From Shewanella subflava (GTDB lineage: Bacteria > Pseudomonadota > Gammaproteobacteria > Enterobacterales > Shewanellaceae): a stretch of 64,000 nucleotides of DNA. The stretch covers positions 1-64,000 of the forward strand of contig NZ_JAPDMX010000033.1 in NCBI RefSeq assembly GCF_025971955.1, given 5' to 3'. A model generated the notes under the pieces. It did not search any database, was not told the DNA's origin, and worked only from the letters and a program-made list of their open reading frames with translations. Positions 36,845 through 46,063 of this stretch are shown here, in pieces (the stretch's first letter is position 1; each line of letters begins with the position of its first letter). The translations under genes were made by a program, and so were the position numbers.

Positions 36845-38824
36845 ATGATGAAAAATGTGAAACAGAACCCAAGAGCTTTATCAATAGCCGTTAGCGCCTT
36901 ACTGACATTGTCGGCTTGCTCAGAATTAATCTCGGTGAGCACTGAACATAACAAAACCGTGTCAATGGAACAGAGGTCAACTCAACTAGCGCCACTCTCA
37001 CAAGATCTAAATAATACAGCAAACACAGATCTACCCCACAAAGCAGTGGTTTATCAAGTATTTACCCGCCTCTATGGCAACACCAATACCCGTAACAAGC
37101 CCTGGGGCACCATTGCCGAAAACGGCGTCGGTAAATTGAGTGATTTTACTGATATAGCCTTACAAGACATCAAATCATTAGGCACCACCCATATTTGGTA
37201 TACCGGCATACCTCATCATGCATTGATTAATGATTACAGCAACATTGGCATCAGTAATGACGACCCAGATGTAGTCAAAGGAAGAGCCGGCTCACCTTAT
37301 GCGGTGAAAGATTACTATAACGTTAATCCCGATTTGGCTGATGATCCGGCCAATCGCTTAGCTGAATTTGAAGCGTTAGTCGCGCGTACTCACCAGCATG
37401 GCATGAAAGTGATCATTGATATTGTGCCTAACCACGTTGCACGTAATTATCAGACCTTATCAACAGTCGATGGCGCTAAAAACTTTGGTGCCCAAGATGA
37501 TAAAACGCAAATTTATGCCAAAGATAATAATTTTTACTATGTGGTTGGTGAAGACTTTCAAGTCCCTGATGCAACCGATGGCTACCAAGCGTTAAACGGT
37601 GAAGCCAATCCACTGAGTGATGGGTTATTTTTAGAGTCCCCGGCAAAATGGACCGGTAATGGCTCTCGGTTAGCCAAACCCGATGCTAATGACTGGTATG
37701 AAACGGTAAAAATTAATTATGGCGTCAAACCTGATGGCAGCCATGACTTCCCTGCTCTGCCACATAATTTTGATACTCAGCCTGTGGAGGCTCATTACGC
37801 TTTTTGGCAGGCACAACCAGCAAACACCATTCCTGACTCATGGAAAAAATTTGCCCACATCACCCAATTCTGGCTAGCAAAAGGGGTTGATGGCTTTCGT
37901 TATGATATGGCAGAGATGGTGCCGGTTGCATTTTGGAGTTATTTAAATAGCAACATCAAACACATTAATCCGCAGGCGTTTTTATTGGCTGAGGTATACA
38001 ACCCCGATTTATATCGAGCCTATATTCACCAAGGTAAAATGGACTATCTGTATGACAAAGTCGATTTGTACGACACCTTAAAAGCCATTATTCAAGATAA
38101 AGCCAGTACCGCGCAAATTGCCACCGTTCAGGCAAAAGTGGCTGACATTGAAGCGCACATGCTGCATTTCTTAGAAAACCATGATGAGCAACGTATCCAC
38201 ACTAAAGACTTTGCGGGCACTGCCGAGGCCGCATTGCCGGCCATGGTAGTATCGACAACCTTGAGCCGTTCACCCACATTATTGTATTTTGGCCAAGATG
38301 TGGGTGAAGCAGCCACTGACAATGCCGGTTTTGGCCAAGCAACGCGTACCAGTATTTTTGATTATATAGGGGTACCCGCTCATCAACGCTGGATGAATAA
38401 CGGTAAATTTGATGGTGGACAGTCAACTGTGCAAGAAAAAGCATTACGCCAATACTATCAAAACTTGCTCAATTTAAGTCATACGGCTCAAGCACTCAAG
38501 GGGGAGTATCAAGAGTTAGACAGTCACCAACGTGAAATAAATGTTGCCGGCTATAACGATAAAGTGTTTGCATTTGCCCGTTATACTCCAGCGCAAAAAC
38601 TGATTATTGTGAGTAATTTCAGCTCACAGAACAGCAGTCAATTTTCACTTAATATCCCTAAAGACTTGATCAAAATTTGGACTATTGAAGCTGATGCCAA
38701 GCTAACAAATTTACTCGATGAAACAACACCATCTACTGATTTACTGCTGCAGCAAGATGGCAGCGCAACAATCAATATCGCATTACAGCCGCTTGAGTCG
38801 GTTATCTTAGCCGTGTCTCAATAA
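36845..38824 (+). CDS. GH13 alpha-amylase lipoprotein
   Basis: 659 residues. The start at 36845 (ATG-ATG) follows AAGG and leads into a lipoprotein signal with lipobox LSAC at about residues 26-29, so the enzyme is membrane-anchored, probably in the outer membrane. GH13 regions: DIVPNHVARNY, GFRYDMAEMV (nucleophile Asp), FLLAEVY (acid Glu), FLENHDEQR. The C-terminal all-beta domain is present. It acts upstream of the receptor, cutting starch or long dextrins. It is the last gene of the operon, followed by two strong hairpins. Confidence 0.9.
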   Translation: MMKNVKQNPRALSIAVSALLTLSACSELISVSTEHNKTVSMEQRSTQLAPLSQDLNNTANTDLPHKAVVYQVFTRLYGNTNTRNKPWGTIAENGVGKLSDFTDIALQDIKSLGTTHIWYTGIPHHALINDYSNIGISNDDPDVVKGRAGSPYAVKDYYNVNPDLADDPANRLAEFEALVARTHQHGMKVIIDIVPNHVARNYQTLSTVDGAKNFGAQDDKTQIYAKDNNFYYVVGEDFQVPDATDGYQALNGEANPLSDGLFLESPAKWTGNGSRLAKPDANDWYETVKINYGVKPDGSHDFPALPHNFDTQPVEAHYAFWQAQPANTIPDSWKKFAHITQFWLAKGVDGFRYDMAEMVPVAFWSYLNSNIKHINPQAFLLAEVYNPDLYRAYIHQGKMDYLYDKVDLYDTLKAIIQDKASTAQIATVQAKVADIEAHMLHFLENHDEQRIHTKDFAGTAEAALPAMVVSTTLSRSPTLLYFGQDVGEAATDNAGFGQATRTSIFDYIGVPAHQRWMNNGKFDGGQSTVQEKALRQYYQNLLNLSHTAQALKGEYQELDSHQREINVAGYNDKVFAFARYTPAQKLIIVSNFSSQNSSQFSLNIPKDLIKIWTIEADAKLTNLLDETTPSTDLLLQQDGSATINIALQPLESVILAVSQ

Positions 38825-39190
38825 CCGCTCCTACCCTCTTGAGTCATTGTTATTACTCAAGAGGGTAAATTGCATGGTCCAGCTCACGACCCAATATGAT
38901 AACGAGCCAATTAGACCCTAAACCAATAAATCAATCCAGGCACAAGTTACAATACGTGCCTGTTTCACTTCTTGTCGATTGACGCTTTATACCATAACAG
39001 CATTTACATCACTCTGAATCATGCCCAGTATTAGCGTTACAACGTTAATGAAAGCTGAGATAATAGAACACACGCATTCGTTGATTGATTATCTTTCAGT
39101 GGCAAACATTTACCGCATTTTCTAACGAGTCTTAAATCAACGGTTGTTGAGCTTAATTAGATTGCGATTTCTTTTTCAACAGGATTTTTC
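38825..39190. other. Intergenic region after the amylase operon
   Basis: 366 bp with two hairpins. A perfect 12-bp stem ACCCTCTTGAGT/ACTCAAGAGGGT at 38833-38866 lacks a clear T tract, and CAGGCAC/GTGCCTG at 38937-38962 is followed by TTTCACTTCTT. Either or both could end the amylase transcript. The rest, up to the AGGA site before the next gene, holds nothing I recognise. Confidence 0.5.
38833..38866 (+). terminator. Strong hairpin after amylase gene
   Basis: A perfect 12-bp stem beginning 9 bp after the stop codon; no U-tract follows on the plus strand. It may block exonucleases or act with Rho rather than as a classic terminator. Confidence 0.5.
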
Positions 39191-39784
39191 ATGCGCGCTT
39201 TTGTTTTACGAGCCAGAGCGGCTCCCGTCGACAGTAAACTTTTTCTTGCCGGAATTGGTCAAGAAGCACACACAGAAATTCTTGCCCATGTGCTAATGAA
39301 CACTATTTTTGTGGCGCAATCCTATCGTGATGATGTGGTTGTTTATTTAGTGCTTGAAAGCACTAACGACTTTTCACGAACTATTTGCTTTACATCAAAT
39401 GAATTACGCAATATCGGCGGATTTCATGAACAAAACCTCACCGCGAAGATTGCCAAAGCCCTTGATGCATCAAAAGGTATGACCAAAGAGCAATCTCGTG
39501 ATGTTGAACCCGGCATAAACGTACGAACGGTAAGCTTTGAAAAGTTAGTCCAAGAGTTAGCTGAAGATTATCAATTATATATGTTAGAGAAAAAAGGCAC
39601 GCCAGTAAGAGAAGTTGAGTTTGCTCACAATGCCTGTTTTTTGCTAACCGATCATATTCCTATGCCTAAAAAGAGCTTTAATAGCTTAAAACGTCTTGGT
39701 ACCCAACATATTAATTTAGGCCCTAAAATGTTATTTGCTTCGCAATGTATTGTACTTATTCATAACGAATTAGACATGAGATAG
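39191..39784 (+). CDS. trmY: TrmY-like tRNA pseudouridine N1-methyltransferase
   Basis: 197 residues of the SPOUT/DUF358 family. In archaea TrmY uses SAM to methylate N1 of pseudouridine-54 in tRNA. The trefoil-knot C-terminus is visible in LLTDHIPMPKKSFNSLKRLG and INLGPKMLFASQCIVLIHNE, the region that binds SAM in SPOUT enzymes. AGGA precedes the ATG by six bases. Bacterial members occur in vibrios and Shewanella; which base they modify is not established to my knowledge. It lies between maltodextrin operons without shared operators, so it is probably independent. Confidence 0.82.
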   Translation: MRAFVLRARAAPVDSKLFLAGIGQEAHTEILAHVLMNTIFVAQSYRDDVVVYLVLESTNDFSRTICFTSNELRNIGGFHEQNLTAKIAKALDASKGMTKEQSRDVEPGINVRTVSFEKLVQELAEDYQLYMLEKKGTPVREVEFAHNACFLLTDHIPMPKKSFNSLKRLGTQHINLGPKMLFASQCIVLIHNELDMR

Positions 39785-39977
39785 CGCATACTACTTTTTG
39801 CCTGATGATATCCAAATAGTCAGACAAAGCGCTGGTCATAGGACACGTGAACTTATCGACTATAATTAAGCAATAGTTTTTTAGGTCAACACGTTAAATT
39901 TTCCATAATGATTGCAGCATCAACCATTGACTAAACCCTCGGTTTAAAGACATTCGACTCTACTACTTAGGCTCTCT

Positions 39978-41774
39978 ATGATACATAAACGGTCCCAAGA
40001 CATTGCCCCAAACAGCGACACAGTTAATTCTGTCAATGATCTTGCTAAGCTCGCTAACTATTCATTCATGGATACGTTAAATTGCGATCCTGATGCAACC
40101 CCAGATGGTATTGACTATGCGCCGCGCCAAGTATTGAGTGGTCACTATGTGACAGTTAAACCTACACCTATCGAAAACCCAGAGTACGTAGTGCATAGCA
40201 CCCGCTTATTTGGCGATTTGGGTTTTACCGACAGCTTGGCGCAGTCAGCCGACTTTATCAATATGTTTTCCGGCGACATGTCGAATGTGCCAGCACCCAT
40301 GAGTCAACTCGGTTGGGCATGTGGCTATGCGCTGTCCATCTTTGGCACTGAATACGTTCAGCAATGTCCATTCAAAACCGGTAATGGTTATGGAGATGGC
40401 CGAGCAATGTCGATATTTGAAGGCGTGTTCAAGGGGAAACGCTGGGAAATGCAGCTTAAAGGAGGCGGGCGAACGCCTTATTGTCGCGGGGCAGATGGTC
40501 GCGCGGTGTTGCGTTCAAGTGTCCGAGAATTCCTCGCGCAGGAGCACATGCACGCACTGGGTGTACCAACGTCACGTTCGCTGAGTTTGTATGTGTCAAA
40601 AACCGAAACTGTGTTGCGTCCTTGGTACTCTGAAGGGTCGCGTTCGCAAGATCCTGACCGAATGATTTCTGAAGCGGTAGCCATTTCAACGCGTGTTGCA
40701 TCATCCTTTATTCGGGTCGGTCAGCTGGAACTTTTCGGCCGCCGTGCGCGTATACAAGCTCATCCACAAGCAATGGCAGAACTTACCCAACTGGTGTTGC
40801 ATTTAATCGATCGTGAATACGCTGATGTGATCGACCCGCAACTGAGCCTTAGCGATAAAGTGTTATTATTAGCGCTTGAGTTTCGTAAGCGCTTAACGTC
40901 TTTGGTAGCAAACTGGATCCGTGTCGGTTATTGCCAAGGTAACTTTAATAGCGACAACTGTGCCGCAGGTGGTTTTACTCTTGACTACGGCCCTTTTGGT
41001 TTTTGCGATGTATTTAGTCCACAATATCAACCTTGGACAGGCGGGGGTCAGCATTTTGCTTTTTTAAATCAAGGTGTGGCGGCAGAGCGTAATTTCTTAA
41101 TGTTTTGCACTGCGTTAAGTCCATTGATCGCCACTCATCCCGATGAGCTCGACCAACTTCAACGGTTAGTGAATGGCTTTACTACCGAGATGCAAACAAA
41201 AATGCAGCAGATGTGGGCTACAAAACTGGGGCTTATTACATTCAATCAGCCGCTATTTCATGAGCTTGAAGCGCTAATGATCAAAACGCCAGTTGATTAC
41301 ACCCTGTTCTTTCGTGAACTCTGTGCGCTACCTGCCAATATTACCCCGCTAAAAAAATGTTTCTATCAACCTCCTTCCAAGGCAATTGAGCAACAGTGGA
41401 CAGCTTGGTTAACCCAGTGGCATTCGCTACTCGATTGCACTGAAGATGTTGAAACGGTAGATTCGAATACTGTTGCAAGTCATAACCACGCCGAAATTAC
41501 AAACCATATAAACTCAAGTCCGAGCCGTACCCGTGAGCAAATATCGGTACAGATGAAACAGGTTAACCCCAAATACAGCTTACGTGAGTGGTTATTGGTG
41601 CCTGCATACAGCCAAGCCAGTGAGGGCAATTACTCACTTGTTCGAGAGCTTCAGGCTGTGATGACACAACCGTATGCCGAGCAAACGCAGGAAATAGAAG
41701 ATAAATACTATCAACTGAAAGCACCTGAGTTTTTTGCTATCGGGGGACTGTCGCATTTAAGCTGCTCATCGTAA
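39978..41774 (+). CDS. selO: SelO/YdiU-family protein, putative AMPylase
   Basis: A 598-residue pseudokinase-fold protein. SelO proteins transfer AMP from ATP to Ser/Thr/Tyr of target proteins. Visible: the glycine-rich loop and Lys in [19 protein letters not shown], and the metal/catalytic segment SDN with DYGPFGF nine residues on. The usual HGVMNTDN is changed to QGNFNSDN, placing it in a divergent branch. The C-terminus ends LSCSS, matching the Cys version of the selenocysteine tail. It is about 100 residues longer than E. coli YdiU, with an extended N-terminus and an insert near 490-520. No operon partner. Confidence 0.88.
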   Translation: MIHKRSQDIAPNSDTVNSVNDLAKLANYSFMDTLNCDPDATPDGIDYAPRQVLSGHYVTVKPTPIENPEYVVHSTRLFGDLGFTDSLAQSADFINMFSGDMSNVPAPMSQLGWACGYALSIFGTEYVQQCPFKTGNGYGDGRAMSIFEGVFKGKRWEMQLKGGGRTPYCRGADGRAVLRSSVREFLAQEHMHALGVPTSRSLSLYVSKTETVLRPWYSEGSRSQDPDRMISEAVAISTRVASSFIRVGQLELFGRRARIQAHPQAMAELTQLVLHLIDREYADVIDPQLSLSDKVLLLALEFRKRLTSLVANWIRVGYCQGNFNSDNCAAGGFTLDYGPFGFCDVFSPQYQPWTGGGQHFAFLNQGVAAERNFLMFCTALSPLIATHPDELDQLQRLVNGFTTEMQTKMQQMWATKLGLITFNQPLFHELEALMIKTPVDYTLFFRELCALPANITPLKKCFYQPPSKAIEQQWTAWLTQWHSLLDCTEDVETVDSNTVASHNHAEITNHINSSPSRTREQISVQMKQVNPKYSLREWLLVPAYSQASEGNYSLVRELQAVMTQPYAEQTQEIEDKYYQLKAPEFFAIGGLSHLSCSS

Positions 41775-41807
41775 GGTTAACACCACGAGTGAGCCAGAAA
41801 TAAGCCT

Positions 41808-41821
41808 TGAATACGTATGTA
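41808..41821. promoter_or_regulatory. Operator palindrome 3 (TGAATACGTATGTA)
   Basis: A CG-centred palindrome like the other three sites. It ends 5 bp before the -35 of the GH97 promoter. Confidence 0.8.
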
Positions 41822-41826
41822 GAACT

Positions 41827-41856
41827 TTGCGAAAAAATCACAAAGCGTCATATATT
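41827..41856 (+). promoter_or_regulatory. Promoter of the GH97 gene
   Basis: -35 TTGCGA (41827-41832), 18-bp spacer, -10 TATATT (41851-41856). The leader to the ATG is about 33 nt. Confidence 0.6.
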
Positions 41857-41895
41857 GCTTGTTGAATATAAAATAATAAACAACAAGGATTTTGT

Positions 41896-44070
41896 ATGGC
41901 GCACGCTAATTTATCTGGCTCAATTAAATTACTCTTGGCCACTAAAACCCCCTACTCCAAGCATCTAATGGCCTCAAGTATTACCCCTCGAATCGCAGGC
42001 ATAGCAAAAGAAATGTGTTTCACGCCAAAGCTTATCAGTGTGTCCTGTGCGCTGGCTCTTTTCAGCTTAGCCATTCCAAACATCACCCAAGCGAAAACGG
42101 TCAATGTCGCTTCCCCTGACAAGCACATTTCTATCAGTGTGACAGACGATAATGGCTACCCTGAATATCAAGTTCAATTTAACGGTAAAACCGTGGTTAA
42201 CCCGAGTAAATTGGGTTTAGTGTTTGCGCAATTGGGTGAGTTTGGCGTTGATTTTAATATTAGCGATATTAAAAGTAACAGCGTCGATCAAACTTGGCAG
42301 CTGCCTTGGGGGGAGCGTGAAAATGTGCGCGACCATTACAACCGCATTGTGGCGACTTTCAGTAATGGCAGAATTAATTTTGATATTGAATTTAAAGCCT
42401 TTAATGACGGTATAGGATTTCGCTACTCTGTGCCAAAACAAGCTGGATTGGCGAGCACACCCAAACTGGATATTATTGACGAATTAACCGAATTTTCCAT
42501 ACCCGATCCCCAGCAGACTACCGCATGGTGGATCCCTGGGCGCGGTTGGAACCGTTATGAATATTTATACCGTACAACTTCACTCGATAAAATCGACCGT
42601 GCGCATACGCCAATGACGTTCAGAACGGCTGATGGTGTACATTTAAGTATTCATGAAGCCGCCCTCACCGACTATGCTGCTATGGTACTTAATCAAGGCC
42701 GTGATGGCACATTACACGCCGATCTTACCCCTTGGTCTGACGGTATTCGTGTTAAAACCCAACCTGGTTTCAACACTCCTTGGCGCACCATACAGATTAG
42801 TGACAATGCTGTCGGCTTACTCAATTCAGATTTAATTTTAAACCTCAATGAGCCAAACACACTTGGCGACGTATCATGGGTGAAACCAGGTAAATATATC
42901 GGTATTTGGTGGGCAATGCATATCAATGAAAAAACATGGGGCAGCGGAGCAAAACACGGTGCCACTACAGCAGAAACTAAGCGCTATATGGACTTTGCAG
43001 CCCAATATGGATTTGATGGCGTATTGGTTGAAGGTTGGAATGAAGGCTGGGATGGTAGTTGGTTTCATAACGGTGATGTATTTAGTTTCACTCAGCCTTA
43101 TGCCGATTTTGATATGCAGGCCATCAGCCAATACGGGTTAACTAAAAATGTGCGTCTAATAGGTCATCATGAAACATCTGGCTCGGTAACGAATTATCGT
43201 AAACAAATGTCTGCCGCCTATGATTTATATCAACAACATGGTGTCACCCAAATCAAAACCGGTTATGTGGCTGATGGCGGTGATATCAAACGCGTCGATG
43301 ATAATGGCATTATTCGCCATGAATGGCACGATGGTCAGTTTATGGTTAATGAATATCTGCATAGCGTGACCGAAGCGGCTAAACGCGGGATCAGCATTAA
43401 TACCCATGAACCGATCAAAGATACTGGCTTGCGCCGCACTTACCCCAATTGGATCGCCCGTGAAGGTGCCAGAGGTCAAGAATTCAACGCCTGGGGAACC
43501 CCGCCCAATAATCCTGAACATACCGCTATTTTACCTTACACTCGTATGTTATCGGGTCCAATGGATTTTACCCCAGGCATATTCAATTTAGCCCCCGAAG
43601 GACTCGATGCGGTTAATCGTGTTCAAACCACGCTGATGAAACAATTGGCCTTGTATGTTGTGTTATACAGCCCAATTCAAATGGCCGCTGATTTACCCCG
43701 TAACTATGTTGAGCGCTTGGATGCATTTCAATTCATTTTGGACGTGCCAACTGACTGGAGCGAATCAAAAGCGCTGGCAGGTGAAGTGGGTGAATATGTC
43801 GTATTTGCACGTAAGTCGCGTCAAAATAACGATTGGTTTTTGGGCGCATTAACCGATGAGCAACCGCGTAGTATCAATATTAGCCTAGATTTCCTCAGCC
43901 CTAAAACAAAATACCTAGCTCAAATATACCGTGACGGTGACCAAGCTGATTGGTTAACTCATCCTTATGATTATGTTATTGAGCAAAAAACCGTAACCGC
44001 AAATGATAAATTAACCTTATCAATGGCTAGCAGTGGCGGTACAGCAATTAGATTTAAAGCCATTAAATAA
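41896..44070 (+). CDS. Exported GH97 alpha-glucosidase (SusB type)
   Basis: 724 residues. The beta-sandwich N-domain is at about 65-330, followed by the barrel with GH97 residues: Glu in VEGWNEGWDGSWF, Glu in SINTHEPIKDTG and the general acid Glu in GQEFNAWG. In Bacteroides SusB this inverting, calcium-dependent enzyme releases glucose from maltodextrins. AAGGA before the ATG at 41896 supports this start although it gives an unusually long N-region; an internal ATG at 42013 would give a normal signal peptide ending SLAIPNITQA. It is expressed alone from the regulated promoter. Confidence 0.92.
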   Translation: MAHANLSGSIKLLLATKTPYSKHLMASSITPRIAGIAKEMCFTPKLISVSCALALFSLAIPNITQAKTVNVASPDKHISISVTDDNGYPEYQVQFNGKTVVNPSKLGLVFAQLGEFGVDFNISDIKSNSVDQTWQLPWGERENVRDHYNRIVATFSNGRINFDIEFKAFNDGIGFRYSVPKQAGLASTPKLDIIDELTEFSIPDPQQTTAWWIPGRGWNRYEYLYRTTSLDKIDRAHTPMTFRTADGVHLSIHEAALTDYAAMVLNQGRDGTLHADLTPWSDGIRVKTQPGFNTPWRTIQISDNAVGLLNSDLILNLNEPNTLGDVSWVKPGKYIGIWWAMHINEKTWGSGAKHGATTAETKRYMDFAAQYGFDGVLVEGWNEGWDGSWFHNGDVFSFTQPYADFDMQAISQYGLTKNVRLIGHHETSGSVTNYRKQMSAAYDLYQQHGVTQIKTGYVADGGDIKRVDDNGIIRHEWHDGQFMVNEYLHSVTEAAKRGISINTHEPIKDTGLRRTYPNWIAREGARGQEFNAWGTPPNNPEHTAILPYTRMLSGPMDFTPGIFNLAPEGLDAVNRVQTTLMKQLALYVVLYSPIQMAADLPRNYVERLDAFQFILDVPTDWSESKALAGEVGEYVVFARKSRQNNDWFLGALTDEQPRSINISLDFLSPKTKYLAQIYRDGDQADWLTHPYDYVIEQKTVTANDKLTLSMASSGGTAIRFKAIK

Positions 44071-44152
44071 CAATGTTTTATATTTAAAACTCATTCAACT
44101 TTGATACCTAAAAGTGTAACCAAAAAGTATCGTTTAAGTTGTTAAAGATGGA

Positions 44153-44166
44153 TGAATACGTATGTA
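44153..44166. promoter_or_regulatory. Operator palindrome 4 (TGAATACGTATGTA)
   Basis: Identical to operator 3. It extends outward as GAATACGTATGTATTC and ends 5 bp before the -35 of the permease promoter. Confidence 0.8.
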
Positions 44167-44171
44167 TTCAG

Positions 44172-44201
44172 TTGTGTAAAACAAGAGCCCGAGGCTACTA
44201 T
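44172..44201 (+). promoter_or_regulatory. Promoter of the permease-glucoamylase operon
   Basis: -35 TTGTGT (44172-44177), 18-bp spacer, -10 TACTAT (44196-44201). Transcription would start near 44208, giving a leader of about 240 nt. Confidence 0.6.
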
Positions 44202-44207
44202 AAAACC

Positions 44208-44394
44208 TGCTAATTTCACTCTCTGCTTGTGGAGATGAAGAAGGCTAGGTCGTTTCTGATACCGAACAGGCCATGGGAAGTATCAGCTTTGGAGTACCTC
44301 GATTAACTTTATTGGGTGTTTTTGATTACCGAATAAAGGTATTAGGTGTTTGGCGAATACCCGTCTTAGGGAGATGTGTATTCGCCATTTTTTT
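44208..44394 (+). ncRNA. Folded leader RNA ending in a terminator; riboswitch or sRNA candidate
   Basis: Between the regulated promoter and the permease gene lie three perfect stems: CTGATAC (44256-44262) with GTATCAG (44280-44286); CTTTATT (44307-44313) with AATAAAG (44332-44338); and the 9-bp terminator stem at 44352-44386. An alternative TACC/GGTA pairing overlaps the second stem. Either transcription is attenuated here or the segment is a separate small RNA of the maltodextrin regulon. I match it to no known riboswitch class. Confidence 0.5.
44352..44394 (+). terminator. Intrinsic terminator upstream of the permease gene
   Basis: GGCGAATAC / GTATTCGCC with a 17-nt loop, followed by seven T. 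It lies 55 bp before the coding start, that is, between promoter and gene. Confidence 0.85.
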
Positions 44395-44448
44395 ATCTAG
44401 CGAGTGAGCAAGGGTAAGCAATAGATTTACCCCTTAAAAGGAAGAAGA

Positions 44449-46008
44449 ATGTCGGCAAATAACCAAAACAATCAAACGCTGAACCCCATACCCAATACCC
44501 AGCCACAACTTAATTTTTGGCAAATATTTAATATGTGTTTTGGATTCTTAGGGATCCAGTTTGGTTTCGCACTGCAAAATGCCAATGTCAGTCGAATATT
44601 TCAAACACTGGGCGCCGATATTGAAGCAATTCCCATTCTATGGATAGCTGCACCGCTAACGGGGTTAATTGTCCAGCCTATTATTGGCTATTTAAGTGAT
44701 AATACTTGGAACGTGTTAGGTCGTCGTCGTCCCTACTTTCTGATTGGCGCAGTGCTCACCACCCTGTCTTTATTTATCATGCCACACTCACCAACCCTTT
44801 GGATTGCTGCGGGTATGTTGTGGATAATGGATGCGTCAATCAATATTGCAATGGAACCTTTTCGTGCCTTTGTAGGAGATAATTTACCCCCAAACCAACG
44901 TACCCAAGGCTATGCCATGCAAAGCTTCTTCATTGGAATTGGTGCGGTAATCGCCTCTGCGCTGCCTTACATTCTGACCAATTACTTTGATGTCGCTAAC
45001 ACCGCACCTGCTGGCGAAATCGCAGATTCAGTGCGCTATGCCTTTTATTTTGGTGGTGCGGTTCTGTTCTTGTCAGTGGGTTGGACCGTGATTTCAACCA
45101 AAGAATATTCTCCGCAAGAACTGGCACATTTTCACCAACAGGAATCAGCACAACAACAGACTCACTCAGTCAATACCCGTACAACAGGGCAATATCGCAA
45201 TGGCGCATGGGTATGGATGGCTATCGGCGCAATCTTTACTGCGTCAATCGTCTTTAATGACTTAGATAAACAACTGTACATTTTAAGCTTAGGTATTTTT
45301 GCCTTTGGTCCATTACAACTCATCTGTTCAATCAAGCTTGCCAAAAAACAACAACAGCCGCGCAGTGCACTTGGTTTGGTTTTCAATGTAGTCGATGATC
45401 TGTTTCACATGCCTAAAGCCATGCGGCAATTAGCTGTGGTGCAATTTTTTGCCTGGTTTGCATTATTTGCTATGTGGATATATACCACAGCAGCAGTAAC
45501 AGCTCATCACTATGGTACTTCCGATGTGGTCAGTCAGGCATACAATGACGGGGCTGATTGGGTCGGTATGTTATTTGCCTCATATAATGGCTTTGCGGCC
45601 ATTGCGGCAATCATTATTCCTTTTTTAGCCAAAGCGGTTGGCATTAAGCTTACCCATACTATCAACATGTTTATGGGTGGCATCGGCTTAATCAGTTTCT
45701 ATTTTATTCAAGACCCTACACAATTATGGATCCCGATGATCGGCGTAGGTTTTGCCTGGGCATCCATCCTATCAGTACCATATGCCATGTTATCAGGGGT
45801 GTTACCACCGCAAAAAATGGGTGTGTATATGGGAATATTTAATTTCTTCATTGTGATACCTCAACTATTGGCCGCCAGTATTCTTGGACTGTTATTGAAG
45901 TTATTTTTTGATGGCCAGCCGATTTATGCCGTGATGTTAGGCGGTATTTTTATGATGATTTCAGGTATTGCGGTGCTATTTGTTGATCAAAATAAACACA
46001 CTCAATAA
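44449..46008 (+). CDS. malT: MFS maltose/oligosaccharide permease (GPH/SLC45 type)
   Basis: A 519-residue, 12-helix symporter. SLC45/sucrose-carrier marks: RIFQTLGADIEAIPILWIAA in helices 1-2, QPIIGYLSDNTW, GRRRPYFLIGA, and MEPFRAFVGDNLP. It imports maltose or short maltodextrins with protons from the periplasm. The gene name follows usage for Shewanella maltose permeases and should not be confused with the E. coli activator MalT. AAGGAAGAAG precedes the ATG. It is co-transcribed with the GH15 gene 55 bp downstream and controlled by operator 4 and the leader terminator. Confidence 0.87.
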   Translation: MSANNQNNQTLNPIPNTQPQLNFWQIFNMCFGFLGIQFGFALQNANVSRIFQTLGADIEAIPILWIAAPLTGLIVQPIIGYLSDNTWNVLGRRRPYFLIGAVLTTLSLFIMPHSPTLWIAAGMLWIMDASINIAMEPFRAFVGDNLPPNQRTQGYAMQSFFIGIGAVIASALPYILTNYFDVANTAPAGEIADSVRYAFYFGGAVLFLSVGWTVISTKEYSPQELAHFHQQESAQQQTHSVNTRTTGQYRNGAWVWMAIGAIFTASIVFNDLDKQLYILSLGIFAFGPLQLICSIKLAKKQQQPRSALGLVFNVVDDLFHMPKAMRQLAVVQFFAWFALFAMWIYTTAAVTAHHYGTSDVVSQAYNDGADWVGMLFASYNGFAAIAAIIIPFLAKAVGIKLTHTINMFMGGIGLISFYFIQDPTQLWIPMIGVGFAWASILSVPYAMLSGVLPPQKMGVYMGIFNFFIVIPQLLAASILGLLLKLFFDGQPIYAVMLGGIFMMISGIAVLFVDQNKHTQ

Positions 46009-46063
46009 CGCGTTATCGAATTACATTTCAATAAAATAAACAATAAAAAATTTGGGGATTGAC

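Noticed and set aside
41740..41774. Selenocysteine (in-frame TGA) in the SelO-like protein
   Set aside because: The C-terminus ends in Cys-Ser-Ser followed by TAA; the Cys form is encoded directly and no recoding is needed.
43225..43521. Leftward 98-codon frame within the GH97 gene, and similar antisense frames in ftsK, the receptor and serS
   Set aside because: These are shadows of well-supported genes on the other strand, without ribosome sites or recognisable products.
44208..44394. Known riboswitch classes for the permease leader (c-di-GMP, TPP, fluoride, ZTP, purine, cobalamin)
   Set aside because: None of the conserved core sequences I know for these classes is present; left as an unknown leader.
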